The position numbers and the translations under genes were made by a program. Under the pieces are notes generated by a model. The model searched no databases. It was not told the DNA's origin and saw only the letters and a program-made list of their open reading frames with translations. 33,272 bases of DNA from Lentisphaerae bacterium RIFOXYA12_64_32. Lineage in GTDB: Bacteria; Verrucomicrobiota; Lentisphaeria; Oligosphaerales; YB12-FULL-65-16. The stretch lies in assembly GCA_001803235.1 (NCBI GenBank), contig MHBL01000288.1, positions 1-33,272 on the forward strand. Direction: 5' to 3'. This document shows, piece by piece, positions 7,978 to 21,300 of the stretch (its first letter is position 1; each line of letters starts with the position of its first letter).

Positions 7978-9129
7978 ATGAGACGGAACGTCATGGCGGT
8001 GGCCCTGTTCACGGTTGCGATCGCCGCAACCGTGATGCTCTGCTGCCGCTTCCTGGCGCGGCAGGGAACCGCCTCGCCCGAACCCGCCGCGACTGCCCGG
8101 GTGGTCCGGCCCGGCCCCCCCCCGGCGCCGGCCGCCACGGCCGTAACGCCCGCAACGTCGCCGCCGCGTGCCGCGCCGGCCCGGCCCCGGCGGCGGCCGA
8201 CCGCGCCGCGCCCTGCGCCCGCGCCGAAGTGCGACGCCCTTCTGCACCCCGCGCTGCCGCCCGCCGAGTCTCTGTCCGACGACATCCGGCTCATCCTGGG
8301 GCTCACTCAGGGGGCCGGCTACGATGAGCGCATCCGGGCCGCGCACCGGCTCGGCAAGGAACTCGGCGTGGACGAGCTTCAGGCCCTGTACTGGTTCCTG
8401 CTGCGGAAGGACGCGGGCGCCGCCGGGTCGCTCGAACACAACGCGCTGCGGAACGACGTCCTGGCCGCGCTGCTCAAGCAGGCGGCCGGGCCGCCGTACG
8501 GTCTGGGAGAACTCATGCTGGCCATCTATCGGGACAGCGACCAGGACCCGGTGTGGCGCGGCTACGTGGTGCAGTACTTCGCGCCCTTCTACGAGGCGCA
8601 GTGGCCAGGTGCGCGGCAGGACCCGGAACCGGGCGCCGAACTGCGGGCCGCGATGGAAGCCGCCTGCTGGGACGCCGTCGATTCACCGCGGAGCTGCGTC
8701 GCCGGGGCGGCCCTGATCGGGGTCGAGCGCCTGTCCCGGCGCTACCCGGACATGCAGCGGGACCGCATCGGCACTGCCGCGTTGAGTCTGGCCGCGAACC
8801 CGGACACCAGCATTCAGACACGGGTGACCGCCATTCAGATCTGCGGGGCAACCGGGAACGTGGCGGCGCTGCCGGCCGCCGTGGCAGTCGCCCAGGACTC
8901 CGGCGTCAGCCTGCCGCTGCGCCTGGCTGCAATCGCCGCCATCGGCGCTCTGGGAGCGCAGGAGCACAGGAGTATTCTGACGGCATTCACGGCCCCGGAC
9001 GCGGAAGGGCAAGGCACGCCCGCGGCGCCCTCCGCGGCCGGACGTGCCGGCACCGACAACGGACGCGAGCTGCTCAGAAACGCCGCAGGCGCGGCGTTGC
9101 GCAGGATCGAGGAGCGCGCCCACGAATAG
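7978..9129 (+). CDS. Membrane-anchored protein with Pro/Ala linker and alpha-solenoid (HEAT-like) domain
   Basis: 383 aa. One hydrophobic segment at residues ~5-24 (VMAVALFTVAIAATVMLCC) after MRRN fits an uncleaved signal anchor. A Pro/Ala/Arg-rich low-complexity linker follows at ~30-85. The remainder is predicted helical by eye, with repeating Ala/Leu-rich helices (QTRVTAIQICGATGNVAALP, then LPLRLAAIAAIGALG) like HEAT-type repeats. The ATG at 7978 has AGAGGTG just upstream. The topology implies a periplasmic or extracytoplasmic solenoid tethered to the inner membrane, perhaps a scaffold for the giant neighbours. A run of nine C bases at 8115-8123 sits in the linker, where slippage would shift the frame. 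No catalytic motif is recognised, and the family is not known to me. Confidence 0.75.
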   Translation: MRRNVMAVALFTVAIAATVMLCCRFLARQGTASPEPAATARVVRPGPPPAPAATAVTPATSPPRAAPARPRRRPTAPRPAPAPKCDALLHPALPPAESLSDDIRLILGLTQGAGYDERIRAAHRLGKELGVDELQALYWFLLRKDAGAAGSLEHNALRNDVLAALLKQAAGPPYGLGELMLAIYRDSDQDPVWRGYVVQYFAPFYEAQWPGARQDPEPGAELRAAMEAACWDAVDSPRSCVAGAALIGVERLSRRYPDMQRDRIGTAALSLAANPDTSIQTRVTAIQICGATGNVAALPAAVAVAQDSGVSLPLRLAAIAAIGALGAQEHRSILTAFTAPDAEGQGTPAAPSAAGRAGTDNGRELLRNAAGAALRRIEERAHE

Positions 9130-9190
9130 CCGCCCGTAACGCCGCGGAGACACCAACATGTCTGTCGCAACCGATGTCGTAGATTCCGGT

Positions 9191-9217
9191 CACTGCGTCA
9201 CTGAGTCACTGCGTCAC
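9191..9217 (+). repeat. 8-bp tandem repeat upstream of the giant gene
   Basis: CACTGCGT, CACTGAGT, CACTGCGT and then CAC run in tandem. The segment contains GTCACTGA and AGTCACTG, both 8-mers found inside the 15-bp palindrome ahead of the parB-like gene, but without the flanking TTC/GAA arms. It lies about 100 bp before the giant gene's start in the 185-bp gap. Confidence 0.6.
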
Positions 9218-9248
9218 AACCCGGACCGCGTAACGCATCGGCGCCGGC

Positions 9249-9268
9249 CGTCGCAATGACATGCGACG
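9249..9268. repeat. Perfect 7-bp hairpin in the leader of the giant gene
   Basis: CGTCGCA at 9249-9255 and TGCGACG at 9262-9268 are exact complements around a 6-base loop. There is no T-run after it, so it is not a standard terminator. It lies 46 bp before the start codon and could act in the mRNA leader; no function is shown by sequence. Confidence 0.4.
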
Positions 9269-9314
9269 CCATGACGGCAGGAGAACGTTTTCGACCGTAC
9301 AGGCATAGAGGAAC

Positions 9315-12300
9315 ATGGCCATGGCTCTGACAAAGACGATGCTGGGAACGCTGCTGAACCTCCGGTCCCTGCCGGTCCTCATGCGTGTCCGCCCCCTGGC
9401 AAGGGGCGCGGCGCTGGGCGCGATGCTGGCGTTCGCCGGAGCGGTCTGCGTCATGCCCCGCGCCGCATACGCGCTGGCCGGGCAGGAGTCGGGCGACGGC
9501 GGGCCGAACGTGCCGATCGTGCCCCCCGACGACGACGAGGTCACGCCCCCGCCGCCCTCCCTCTGGCAGTATGGCGCTATCGCCTGGTACCTGGAGATTG
9601 ACAGCGAAATGGGGCGCCCGTTCGAGGGTGTGAAATCGTACGAGCCGGGAGCGATCGCTAACTGGTCGGTCACCAGCCCCTGCCGTCAGACCGCGCAGCA
9701 ACGCTTCGTGGCCCACAGGGCGACTTGGCACTCTGCAAATTACCAGTTCCAGACCGCCGGGAATGAGACCGAGGTCACCCCCGCGGACCACGGCTCGATT
9801 ACCATGAACGGCAACATCGTGCTGACCGTCGCCTGGCAGAAGCAGTACTACCTCGATGTCAGCGTCGGCGAACACGGGAGCCTGGACATTGGCGACGGCT
9901 GGGTCGATGCCGGCACGCTGACGATCACCGCTTCCCCCGAATCCCATTACCATGTGGTATGGAGCGGCGATGTCCCGGACGACCGCCTGACCGCCAATCC
10001 GCTCGTCCTCAACATGGACCAGGCCCGCACGGTCGCGGCGTCCTTCGAACTCGACACGCACACGGTGACCGTCGAGGCGGAGAACGGCTCGACCACTGGG
10101 GCCGGCACCTACCCCTACGGCACCGTCATCGAGTTGACCGCCACGCCGAACCCGAACTACGACTTTGCCGGCTGGGGCGGCGATCTGGCCGGCTCGGAAT
10201 CGCCGAAGACCGTGACGGTCCAGGGCGACATGCTCGTCACCGCCTCGTTCACCCGCTCGCCGCGCTTCTCGCGGCAGCGCCTCTCGGTCGACGGGGCGCA
10301 CGGCGCCTGGTTCGAACTGTACACCGATTTCTCCGGCGGCTGGGAGTCGGACCTGTCCGTCTGGGGCCGGACCGCCAGCGTCAGCAGCTACCTGGACCAA
10401 GTGGTCCTGGCGAGGGACGGTGCGGGCTCCTTGACGGACGACTTCGAGGCGGATGCCGTGGGCGACCCGCCAGCCGGCTGGACCTTCAACACCGCATGGG
10501 GCGACCGCGGCCTCGTCCGCGTGGTGGACACCCCGGTCGCCGCCGGGCTCCGGGCCCTGCACGTGACCACGGACGCCAGCGGCCCCCAGGGCGTGTTCAA
10601 GGCGGGTTCCGCACTGGACGCCGGGTTCTCGCTGGCCTTCGACGCCTATGTGCCGGCCGGAGTCCCGGCCAGCACCGCGGTCGGCAGCATCGTCTTCGAC
10701 GGGGTCGCCGTGACTCTGGCGACGGACGACGCCGGCGCGATCCTGGCGCTGATCGAGAATCCTGGGGTCGGCAACGCCGTCACGGTGGCCGAACTAACGG
10801 CCGGCGCGTGGCACCACCTCGTCCTGGAAATGGAGCGGGAGGACGACACGGATGCCGACGGCCTGGCCGACGCGTGGGAGGTCGCGCAGTTCGGCGACCT
10901 CGCACAGGGTGCCACAGAAGACCCCGACGACGACGGGCTCGACAACTTGGACGAGTACTACGCCGGAACGGACCCGAACGCCCCCGACACCGATGCCGAC
11001 GGCATGCCCGACGGCTGGGAGTGGACCAACCGGCTTGACCCTACCGCGGACGACGCTGCTGCCAACGCCGACGGGGACGACTACACCAACCTCCAGGAGT
11101 ACCAGAACGGGACCGACCCGAACGTCGTGACCTACGCCCTCACCATCGCCAGCAGCCATGATGGGGTCGACAACCTCGGCACACCCCAGGGGGCAGGCCT
11201 CTTCGACGCCGGCACGACCGTGGCCTGGTCGGTCACGACCCCGGTCCCGGCCGCGGCCGACGGCAAGCGCTACGCCGCGCAGCCCGCGTCCGGCAGTGTC
11301 GTGCTCGACGACCACACCACGGTGACGGTGAACTGGAGCATCGAGTACCGCGTCACCGCGACCGCGACGGCAGGCGGCAGCGTGGACTTCACCTCAGGAT
11401 GGTTCGGCAGCGGCGCGGCGGTGACCGTGACCGCAACCGCCGCCACGCACTACCACTTGGCCGCTTGGTCGGGCGACACCGTGGGCGCCACGATCGACGG
11501 GAACAGCATCACGGTGGCCGCCGATCAGGCGCGGAACGTGACCGCGGAGTTCGAGATGGATACCTATGCCCTGACCATTCTCAGTGATCGCGGCGACCCG
11601 GCCGGGGCCGGCCAGTATCCCTACGGCAGCATGGCCATCTGGGCCGTGACCAGCCCGGTCGACGGCGAGCCGGGCCAGCGGTTCGTCGCCGACGAGGCCA
11701 GCGGCCAGGTCACGGTCTTCGAGGACACCACGGTTGCCGTCAGGTGGACGACTCAGTATAGCTTCGACCTCGCCGCCGAGCACGGCGGCGCCAGCGGCGC
11801 CGAGCCCGGCTGGTACGACGAAGGGACGCAGCGCACGCTGACCCGGCAGGACCCCGACCCCGGCTACCACTTCCTGCGCTGGGAGGTCAACGGTGCGCCT
11901 GCGGGTTCCGACTCCGGCCTCGTCGTGACCATGCAGGGGCAGAAGCAGGTCGTCGCCGTGTACGAGCTGAACGCTGTCGGCCTCGACGTCTCCGCCACCG
12001 ACGTCACCGTCCAGGAAGACGGAACGAACACGTTCACCGTCGCCCTCACGGCCCAGCCGACCGCAACGGTCACCGTGACCGTCGCCCGGGCCGGCGGCGA
12101 CTCGGACATCGGCGTCGGGGACGGGGCAGCCCTGACCTTCACCACGACCGATTGGGGGCTCCCTCGCACGGTAACCCTTGCTGCGGCTCTGGACGCGGAC
12201 GCCGGGAACGGTCAGGCCGTGATCGAGGTCTCCGGCCTTGGGTTGGACTCTGCAACCGTTACGGCAATCGAAGTGGATATCGATGCGAACCTGACGGTCA

Positions 12301-15300
12301 CGGACGGCACAGGCTCCGGCGTGGTCAGGAAAGGTGTTGCCGCCCCGATCGCCGCTGACACGCCGGCCACCGGTTACCACTTCGCGAACTGGACGGTGTC
12401 CCCGGAAGGTGCCGGCGCGCTCGGCGACGCGAGCCAGGCGTCCACGACCGTGACGCTGGCCGCAGATGCCGCGGTCACCGCGCACTTCGCGCTGAATGAA
12501 GTCAGGCTGATCCTGTCCGCCACCGCCGTGCAGGTCCCGGAGGGCGGCTCGGCCGGGTTCACCGTCGCCCTCAGCGCGCAGCCCATCGCCGACCGGACCG
12601 TCACCGCAACCTGGAGTTCCGCCAACGCCGACCTGTCCGTGACCGGGGACGCCAGCCTGACCTTCACCACTGACAACTGGGCCACACCGCAGACTGTGAC
12701 GCTCAGCGCCGCGGAAGACAACACGGACGCGGCCGACGAGACCGGCGTGCTGAGCGTGGGCGCCGCCGAACTGACGCCCCTCGATGTCGCCGTGACGTCG
12801 GTAGACAACGACTATACGCTCACCGCCACGGCCGCCCACGGCACCACGAACCTATCCCATACCAGCGTCATCGCTTCGGACGCTGGCGCGGTGACGATTG
12901 CTGCGACGCCCGATCCCGGTTACCACTTCGTCAACTGGACTGTGTTCCCGGTTGGGACTGCGGTTCCGGGTGACGCGAGCCAGGCGTCCACCACCGTAAC
13001 GCTGTCGGCCGATGCCACGGTCACCGCGAACTTCGCACTGAACGAGGTCCGCCTAGTCCTGTCCGTCACGCAAGTTCAGGTTCCCGAAGGCAGTTCGGCC
13101 AGCTTCACGGTTGCCCTGACCGCGCAGCCGGTCGCCAGCCGCACCGTCACCGTCAGCCGGACTTCCGGCAGCGACAAGCTGTCCGTGACCGGTAACCCCG
13201 AGCTTGTCTTCACGACCGGTGACTGGGAGTCGCCCCGGACCGTGACGGTCAGCGCCGCGCTCGACAACGACGACGCGGCTGACGAGACCGCGACGTTCAC
13301 CGTGGCCGCCGCGGACCTCGCGCCTGTTTCGGTCGGCGCCACTGCCGTCGATGACGACCACACCCTAACCATCGCCCAACCCGAGCACGGCACGACCACG
13401 CCATCGGGCAGCATGGTCGTCGCGGCCGGGGCCGGTGCGGTCGAGATCGCCGCGACGTCCGACGCGGGTTACGAGTTCGTGAACTGGACCGGCGACGTGG
13501 CCGGCGTCGCCAACGTCAGTGCCGCGTCCACCACAATCACGGTCATCGCCAATGCCGCCATCGGCGCCAACTTCGCCCTGAGCAACGTCCAACTCCGCGT
13601 TTCCGCACGGCAGGTCGCGGTGCCCGAGAACGGCACCGCTACGTTCACCGTCGCCCTGACGCATGAACCTGCCGGCAACGTCACCGTCACGGTTGAGCGG
13701 TCCTCGGGCGACACCGAGCTGAGCGTCCAGACCGGAAGCAGCCTGACGTTCACCACGACCGACTGGGAAACCCCGCGGACCGTGACGCTCCAGGCGGCAA
13801 CGGACAACGTCGACGCCACCAGGGCCGCCGTGTTCACGGTCAGTTCGAGCTACGCGGGCGTCGCCTCGGTCCAGGTCGCCGCCACCTCAGTGGACAATGA
13901 CTTTGCCGCCACCGTCACGCACGACGGAAGCGGCACGACCGCACCGGACGGTGTCGGGGTGCAGGTCTCCGGCTCGACTCCGCTCGGTATCGGCATCGTC
14001 GCAACGCCTCAGGACGGACACCACTTCGTCAATTGGACCGCGGCGCCGAGCTCGGCCGGTACCTTCGCAAACCCGACCGCGGCATCCACCACGATCACGC
14101 TGACCGCCGATGCCACGGTCACCGCACACTTCGCACTGAACGATGTCCGCCTGGCGCTGTCCGCCACGCAAGTCCAGGTTCCTGAAGGCGGCTCGGCCAC
14201 CTTCACGGTTGCGCTGTCCGCGCAACCGGTCGCCAACCGCATCGTCACCGTCAGCCGAACGTCCGGCAGCGACAAGCTGTCCGTGACCGGTAACGCCGAG
14301 TTCATCTTCACGACCGGTGACTGGGACTCGCCCCGGACCGTGACGCTCAGCGCCGCGCAGGACAACGATGACGTTGCCAGCGAAACCGCCGTAGTCAGCG
14401 TCGACGCCGCGGGGCTCTCTCCGGTCGACCTCGCCGTGACCTCAGTCGATGACGACCTTGCCCTGGCCGTAACGCCCGGCGCGCATGGCGCCACGAGCCC
14501 GTCGGGGGTCAGTTTCCTCACAGCCGGGACCGGGCCGGTCGCCATCAACGCAACAGCCGACGATGGCTACCACTTCGTGAACTGGACCGGCGATGTCGGG
14601 GGCGTCGCCAACGTCAACTCAGCGTCCACGGCGGTCTCCCTGACGGCGAATTCCTCGATCACCGCCAACTTCGCCCCGAACAACGCGCAGTTGAGCGTTT
14701 CCACCGCGTCGCTCACCGTACCCGAAGGCGGCACCCGAACCTTCTCCGTGGCCCTGACCGCGCAGCCGACGGGCGCTGTAACCGTCAACGTAGCGCGAGT
14801 CACCGGGGACGTCGACCTGACCGTCACGGGCGACGCAACCCTGACTTTCGAGAGCGGGAACCGGCCCTGGAACGTGCCCCAGGCCGTCACGGTGACCGCG
14901 GTCGAGGATGACGACACAACCAGCGACAACGCCGGCTTCCAGATTACGGCCGAAGGAATGAACCCGGTGTCCGTGTCCGCCAACAGCGTCGAGAACGATG
15001 CCACACTCACGGTTGCCCATGGGTCGGGTACGGGGGTGGTCACGATGGGCGTGGCGACGGGGATCGCCGCAGAGGCACCGCCGACCGGGTATCACTTCGA
15101 CCGCTGGACTGCCGCACCGGCAGGAGCCGCGGCCTTCGCCGATCCGACCCAGGCGTCCACCAGCGTCACTCTGTCTGGCAACGCCACCGTCACGGCCGGG
15201 TTCGCCGCCAACCAGCCTCGCCCCGTCGTGACCCCCGCCACCGTGCAGATCGCCGAAGGCAGCACGGCCACGTTCACCGTGGCCCTGTCCGAGCAGCCGG

Positions 15301-18300
15301 CCGGGGACGTAACCGTTACCGTGGCCAGGACCACCGGCGACACGAGCCTCACGGTCGACTTGGGTGCCAGCCTGGTCTTCGGCACGGGCAACTGGGACGA
15401 ACCCCAGACCGTGACGCTCGCCACCGCCGAGGACAACGCTGACGTCGATGCCGGCATGGCCGCTATCACCGTCACCGGTCCGGGTACTGCCACGGCTACC
15501 GTGACCGCCATCGAGCAGGACAACGACTTCATCCTGCGGGTGGTCAGCGCTGGAAACGGCTACGTCACCCCGTCCGGGAGCAACGTATGCGCCAAAGACG
15601 CCGAGGTCCCACTGTTAGCCGTGGCCGATCCGGGGTACCACTTCGACCATTGGACAGTGTCACCGCCTGACGCCGGAGTGCTTGGCAACGCAAGCCTGGC
15701 GTCCACCACCGTGACGGTATCTGCCAACGCCACCGTCACCGCGACCATGGCGGTCAACAACGTCCAACTCGCCGGCTCAACGACGTCTCTCCCGGTCCCG
15801 GAGGGCGGCAGCGCCAGCTTCACGGTCGCGCTCACCGCACGGCCCCTAGCCGATACAACCGTGCAGATCGCGGTGCAGCCCGGCGGCGACCCGGATCTCT
15901 CCGTCCAGTCCGGCGCCACCCTGACCTTCACGACCGGGAACTGGAACGCACCCAAGACGGTCACCGTCCATGCCGCGCCGGACAACGGCAACGCCGCCAA
16001 CGGCCAGGCCCTGCTGACCGTATCGGGCGGCGCCGCCACCCCGGTAACCGTCACCGCAACCGAAATCGACGACGACTTCACCCTGACCGTGAGCGTGCAG
16101 GGCGACGGCGAGACCGATCACGCCGGAACCTCGGTGCACGTGGCCAACGCCGTCATCACGATCGCGGCTATCCCGGGACCGTACCAGCAGTTCGCCGGCT
16201 GGACCGGAGAGGTGCCCGCCGGACACGCCTCCGACAATCCCCTCGACCTGACCATGGACGCGCCCAAGTCCGTGACCGCCACCTTCACGCCCGCTTCGAC
16301 CGTCTACCATGCCCGGCTCACCGCCGGTGACTCGTACACGCCGTGGACCAACGTCCCCGCCGACTTCTCATCCGGCCCGGGCAGCGACCTGACCGTCGCG
16401 GTCGAGTCCGGCCGCAAACTCTACATCGACAACGCCGCGCTAGCCGTGGCCGGCACGTCCACGCTCGCCGACGACTTCGAGACCGGCTCGGTCGAGGCCT
16501 TCCCCGCCGGCTGGACCGTCACCCCGGCAGGCGGCGACGCCACCGGGATCGCGATCGTCGAGTCTCCGGTTGCCGCAGGGGCGAGGGCTCTGCGGCTGCA
16601 GGCCGCGGGCGCCGCGGTCGGCAGCGTGCGCACCGGTTCCGCGGCGGACGGCGATTCGGTCACGGAACTCGACGTCTACGTGCCGGCGACTCAGGCCACC
16701 AACACGTTGCTGGCCACGATCTGGTTCGGCCAGGTCGCCGTGTGCATCACCACCGATGCCAACGGCATACCACTGGCATCGCTGGCGAACCCGCCACGCG
16801 ACGGCGTGCTCGCTGCGGTACCGCTCCGCTTCCATGCCTGGCAGCACCTCCGGCTCGAAATCGACAAGGCCGCCGACTCGGACACCGACCGGCTCGCCGA
16901 CGACTGGGAAATGCAGCACTTCGGCAATCTGACGTCAGGCGCCGAAGCCGACCCTGACGGTGACGGCCTGACCAACTTCCAGGAGTACCGCTACGGAATG
17001 GACCCGCTCGACGACGACGTCGCCCAACTCGCCGACCCGGCGACGGCATACACCTGCGGCTTCGGCAGCGACGCAGACGCGCCCATCGTCGTCGGGCCGC
17101 TCGACGGTCAGGCGAAATGGCTCGTGCTCCAGGGCGATGCCCAGGTCGTGGCCGAGACCGATCCTAACGACGGCGCGGCCACGGGCAAGAACGTGCTCGA
17201 ACTCGCGTCCGGCGCCATCGTGGCGCATTTCTTCGAGCCCGGCACGGCGACCGTCATGTGGCAGACCGTCCGGTGCATGCTCCAACCGCACGTACTGGAT
17301 GACCCTGCCGACATAGATCCCACTCTGAACGTGTTCTTCGATGTGGATCAGAATGGACGTCTCGCCGTGCTCGGCCCGCAGGGCTTCCAGACCGACGCCG
17401 ACCCGGGGCGCGTCATCCAGGCCGGCGAGTGGCATCGCGTCGTGGTCCGGTTCGACTATGCCGCTCAGACCTGCGACCTTTATCTCGACACCGAACTGGT
17501 GTTCGAAGACGTGCCGTTCCGCAACGCCGGTGCCACCGGTTACGACGCGTTCCGGTTCGGCGGCGGCAGCGCCCCGGTCGTGCTCGGAAGCGTCGCCGTA
17601 GGCACAGCCACGCCCCCTGGCCTCAGCGGCGCCACCGCCGATCTTTACGCCTACACGTTCACCGTGAAGCCGGGCACCAGCCTGCTGTCCGTTCCTCTGG
17701 AGATCGTCGAGGCCAACGGCGTCGCCTGCACCTCGCCCCCGGATGTCGAGCGCGTCTTCCCGCGCAATGTCTTTGACACGGTTCGCGAACTCGGCAGGGA
17801 CGGGCATTATCGCCCGGCATCGCAGATCGAGCCGGGCCATGCCTATTCGGTCGAGAACAGGTGGGACTACCCGCACCTTGTCTCCATCGTCGGCCGCGTG
17901 CCCGCCGCGGCTACCCGCATTCTCTGGCCGGGCTGGAACGCCGTCGGCCCCCTGAGTGCCGACGCGTCGGCCTGGATGTACGTCGCCGGTGTCGCCGCGA
18001 ACGCCGTCTACGCATACGACGACGGCGAATTCGGGGAAGGCAAACAGGTGTCGTTCACCGATCTGTTCGTGCGGCCCGGCGCCGGCTATCTGGTCCGCTG
18101 CACCGCGGCGTCCGACCTGACCATCACACTCCGCAGTGCCAACGTGGACGCGGACGGCATGGCGGATGTCTGGGAAGCCTGGTACCTGCCCGGGCCGGAC
18201 CACGAAATGGGCTACGATGACCACGACGCGGACGGACTGACCAATCTGCATGAGTTCCTCATCGGCACCGACCCGGCCGATGCGGACTCCGACCACGACG

Positions 18301-21300
18301 GACTCAGCGATGGACAGGAGATTCTCGGCTTCAACTTCAACGGCCACGTCATCCACACCGACCCGCGCAACCCCGACAGCGACGGGGATGGCATCTCAGA
18401 CGGCGACGAGGCGGCTGGCATCCTCGTCGGCACAACGACGTACTGGACCAACCCGGCCAACGCCGACACGGATGGGGACGGGCTGGCAGACAACGACGAG
18501 GTCAGGCTCGGCACCGACCCGACCAGGAGCGATACCGACGGCGACGGGCTCGCCGACGGGGCTGAAGTGTCTGTATACGGCACCAATCCTGCGAAGGCCG
18601 ACACAGACGGGGATGGCCTCGGGGACAAGTGGGAGATCGACCACGGACTGCGCCCTGACCGGGCCAATCCCCTGCAGGCGGCCATCGATGCCGCCCACGA
18701 CGGCGAGACGGTCACCGTCCTGCCCGGGACCTACTCAGGCGGCCTCCGCTTCCCCACCGCGAGAACCGTCACGCTCTCGGGCAGCAACCCGGCCGACTGG
18801 ACGGTCATCCAGAGCACCATCCTCCAACTGCCGGTCGGCGGCCAGGGGGCGGTCGTGACCTTCGACGGCACGCCGGCCGGGACCGCCCTGATCGGCGTCA
18901 CCGTCACCGGCGGCTCGGACTCCGGCATCGTCTGCCGCAACACTGCACAGGCCCGCGTATCGGGGTGCGAGGTCCGCAACAACTCCGGCGTCAACGGCGG
19001 CGGCATCCGTTGCGACACGAACGCCGCCGTAACGGTCGCCGGATGCGCGATCCGTGGGAACGACGCGGATGACGGCGGTGGTGTCTATGCCGATGCCCAG
19101 ATGACTCTCAGCGGCTGCCGGATCAGCGACAACTGGGCGGGAGTGGCCGGCGGCGGGTATTGCGCTGCGGACAACAACCAGCGCCCGCAGCAGATCGTCA
19201 ACTGCATCTTCACCGGCAATTCCGCTCAATACGGAGGCGGACTGCAGCTCTCCTACAACATGCCCCAGGTGACGGTTGCCAACTGTACCATCGTCGGCAA
19301 CACGGCACGCATCTTCAGTGCCGGGACGCAACGATATGGAGCCGGGGGTGGCGTCTACCTTCGGTCGCCGGCGGGAAATCAGCAGTATCTGACCCGGATA
19401 CTGAACTCCATCATCCATGGCAACACCGGGTCCGACTTGGAGCGGCTGGAGTCGGTGTGGGTGCAGCGCGGGTTCTCGGGATCGTGGCGAAGCAATTACC
19501 GGTACAACTACGACAATATGACCAACTGCTGCGTCCCGGCCAACGTCACCGGCGGCGTCAACATGATTCACGCCGACCCGCTGCTCGACAGCGACTTCCG
19601 CCTCGCCTATCCCTCGCCGTGCGTCGACGCCGGCGCAAACGATCCCATCCTCAGTGCGTTCACCACCGACTTCTTCGGCGACCCGAGGATCTTCCCCGCC
19701 AACGGCAAGGTGGACATCGGCGCGGACGAGTTCTACGATCAGGACAGCGACCATGATGGTATGTCCGACGGCCTCGAAGTTGCGCACGGATGGAATCCCT
19801 ATGTTGCCGATCCCGACTCGGATGGCGACGGCCTGCCGGACGTGCTCGAAGCCCTCCTCGGCACCGACCCGCACAAAGCCGATTCGGATGGTGACGGCCT
19901 CGACGACCACTGGGAACTCACGGCGTCTCTGCTGCTCTTGGGCGACGACGCCGTCGACGGCACAGGACCGGCGATCGATCCTCCCGCACTCCGCCGATGC
20001 AGAGTGCTGCTCCAGACCGGCTTCCTCGCCGCCTACGGCTTCAACCCGGCTAGCGCCGACACGGACGGCGACGGCATCCTCGATGGCCGGAGCGATACCG
20101 ATGGCGACGGCATGAGCGACATCAACGAGTACCTGCTCGGCGGCATTGCGGACTTCCGAGTCCCGGACGGGTACCTGCGGCCACCGGACGACATCGATTT
20201 CTCCGAGCAGACAGGCGGCGGTGGCGGCGGGTATAATACCTCCCCCAGCGGCTTCTTCACCCTTTCTCCCCCGCCGCTGTCAAACGGCGAAAGCTATTCC
20301 CTGAAGCGGTGGCAGAATGTGGCCAACGAGCCCAACACCTTCATCTGGATCTCTTTCGTGTGCAGGTTCCAGACAGCCCATGTGTTACCCGACGAACTCG
20401 TGCCGCTCTCGCTCGATCTGCCTGACGCGCCAAGGCGCCTCGACAATCTGGCCTTCGACTTGGTCGGACGCAGACTCTACGTCTGGCACTACGACCCGGC
20501 TGCTTCCGCATGGCGCTGGTCCAAGGTCTCCGATGCCCGCGTCCACCCGGACGAGTGGCTGTCGATCAGCATTCGTTACGACTACGCCGAGTTGACCGCC
20601 GAAATCTGGCTCGATGGCGTCCTCCAAACCACGGTTGGCATCACTTCCCTGACCGGCAACTTCCGCGGCTTCTATGCGGACGCCCAGGGACTCGCGGGCA
20701 ACCTCGATCTCAGCTACATCGGGGTGTTCGATCCGCCCGACCACAACGAAGGGGCCCCCATCCATGCCGTCTACCATCTGGACTACGGATGGAACCTGAT
20801 CTCATTCCCGTTCTACAGTACCAAAGGGCTCCGGAAGTACGCGAACATCGTGCCCTGCATGTGGGCTTGGGATCCCGCCACCCAGAGATACGTCAAACCG
20901 CAGACGATCAGGAAGGGGGCTGCGTATTGGGTCTACTGCGCCACGCCGGGCGGGAAGACCATCATGGTCTCAGGTTGGGCTGGCGCCACCAACCCGGCAG
21001 CGCAGGACGAGTACACTCTGGAAACACGCCAGATCGCTCTCGTGCAGGGCTGGAACTTCGTGGGGCCGGCAACGGAAATCTCTGTGGCTGGCGCGCGCAT
21101 CGCCGGGTCGGATGGCCGCTACGGCCCGGTCTGGTACTGGAACACAACGACGGGCAAGTACGACAAAGCAGCGTGGGACAACCCGGATCTCCTCCAGTGG
21201 GGGCGAGGCTATTGGATAAACATGATCTCCGTGCAAGCCCCGATGAACCTGCTGCGCGACAGCGATTTCGACTGGCTCGACGACGCGTCGGAGCCGTCTG

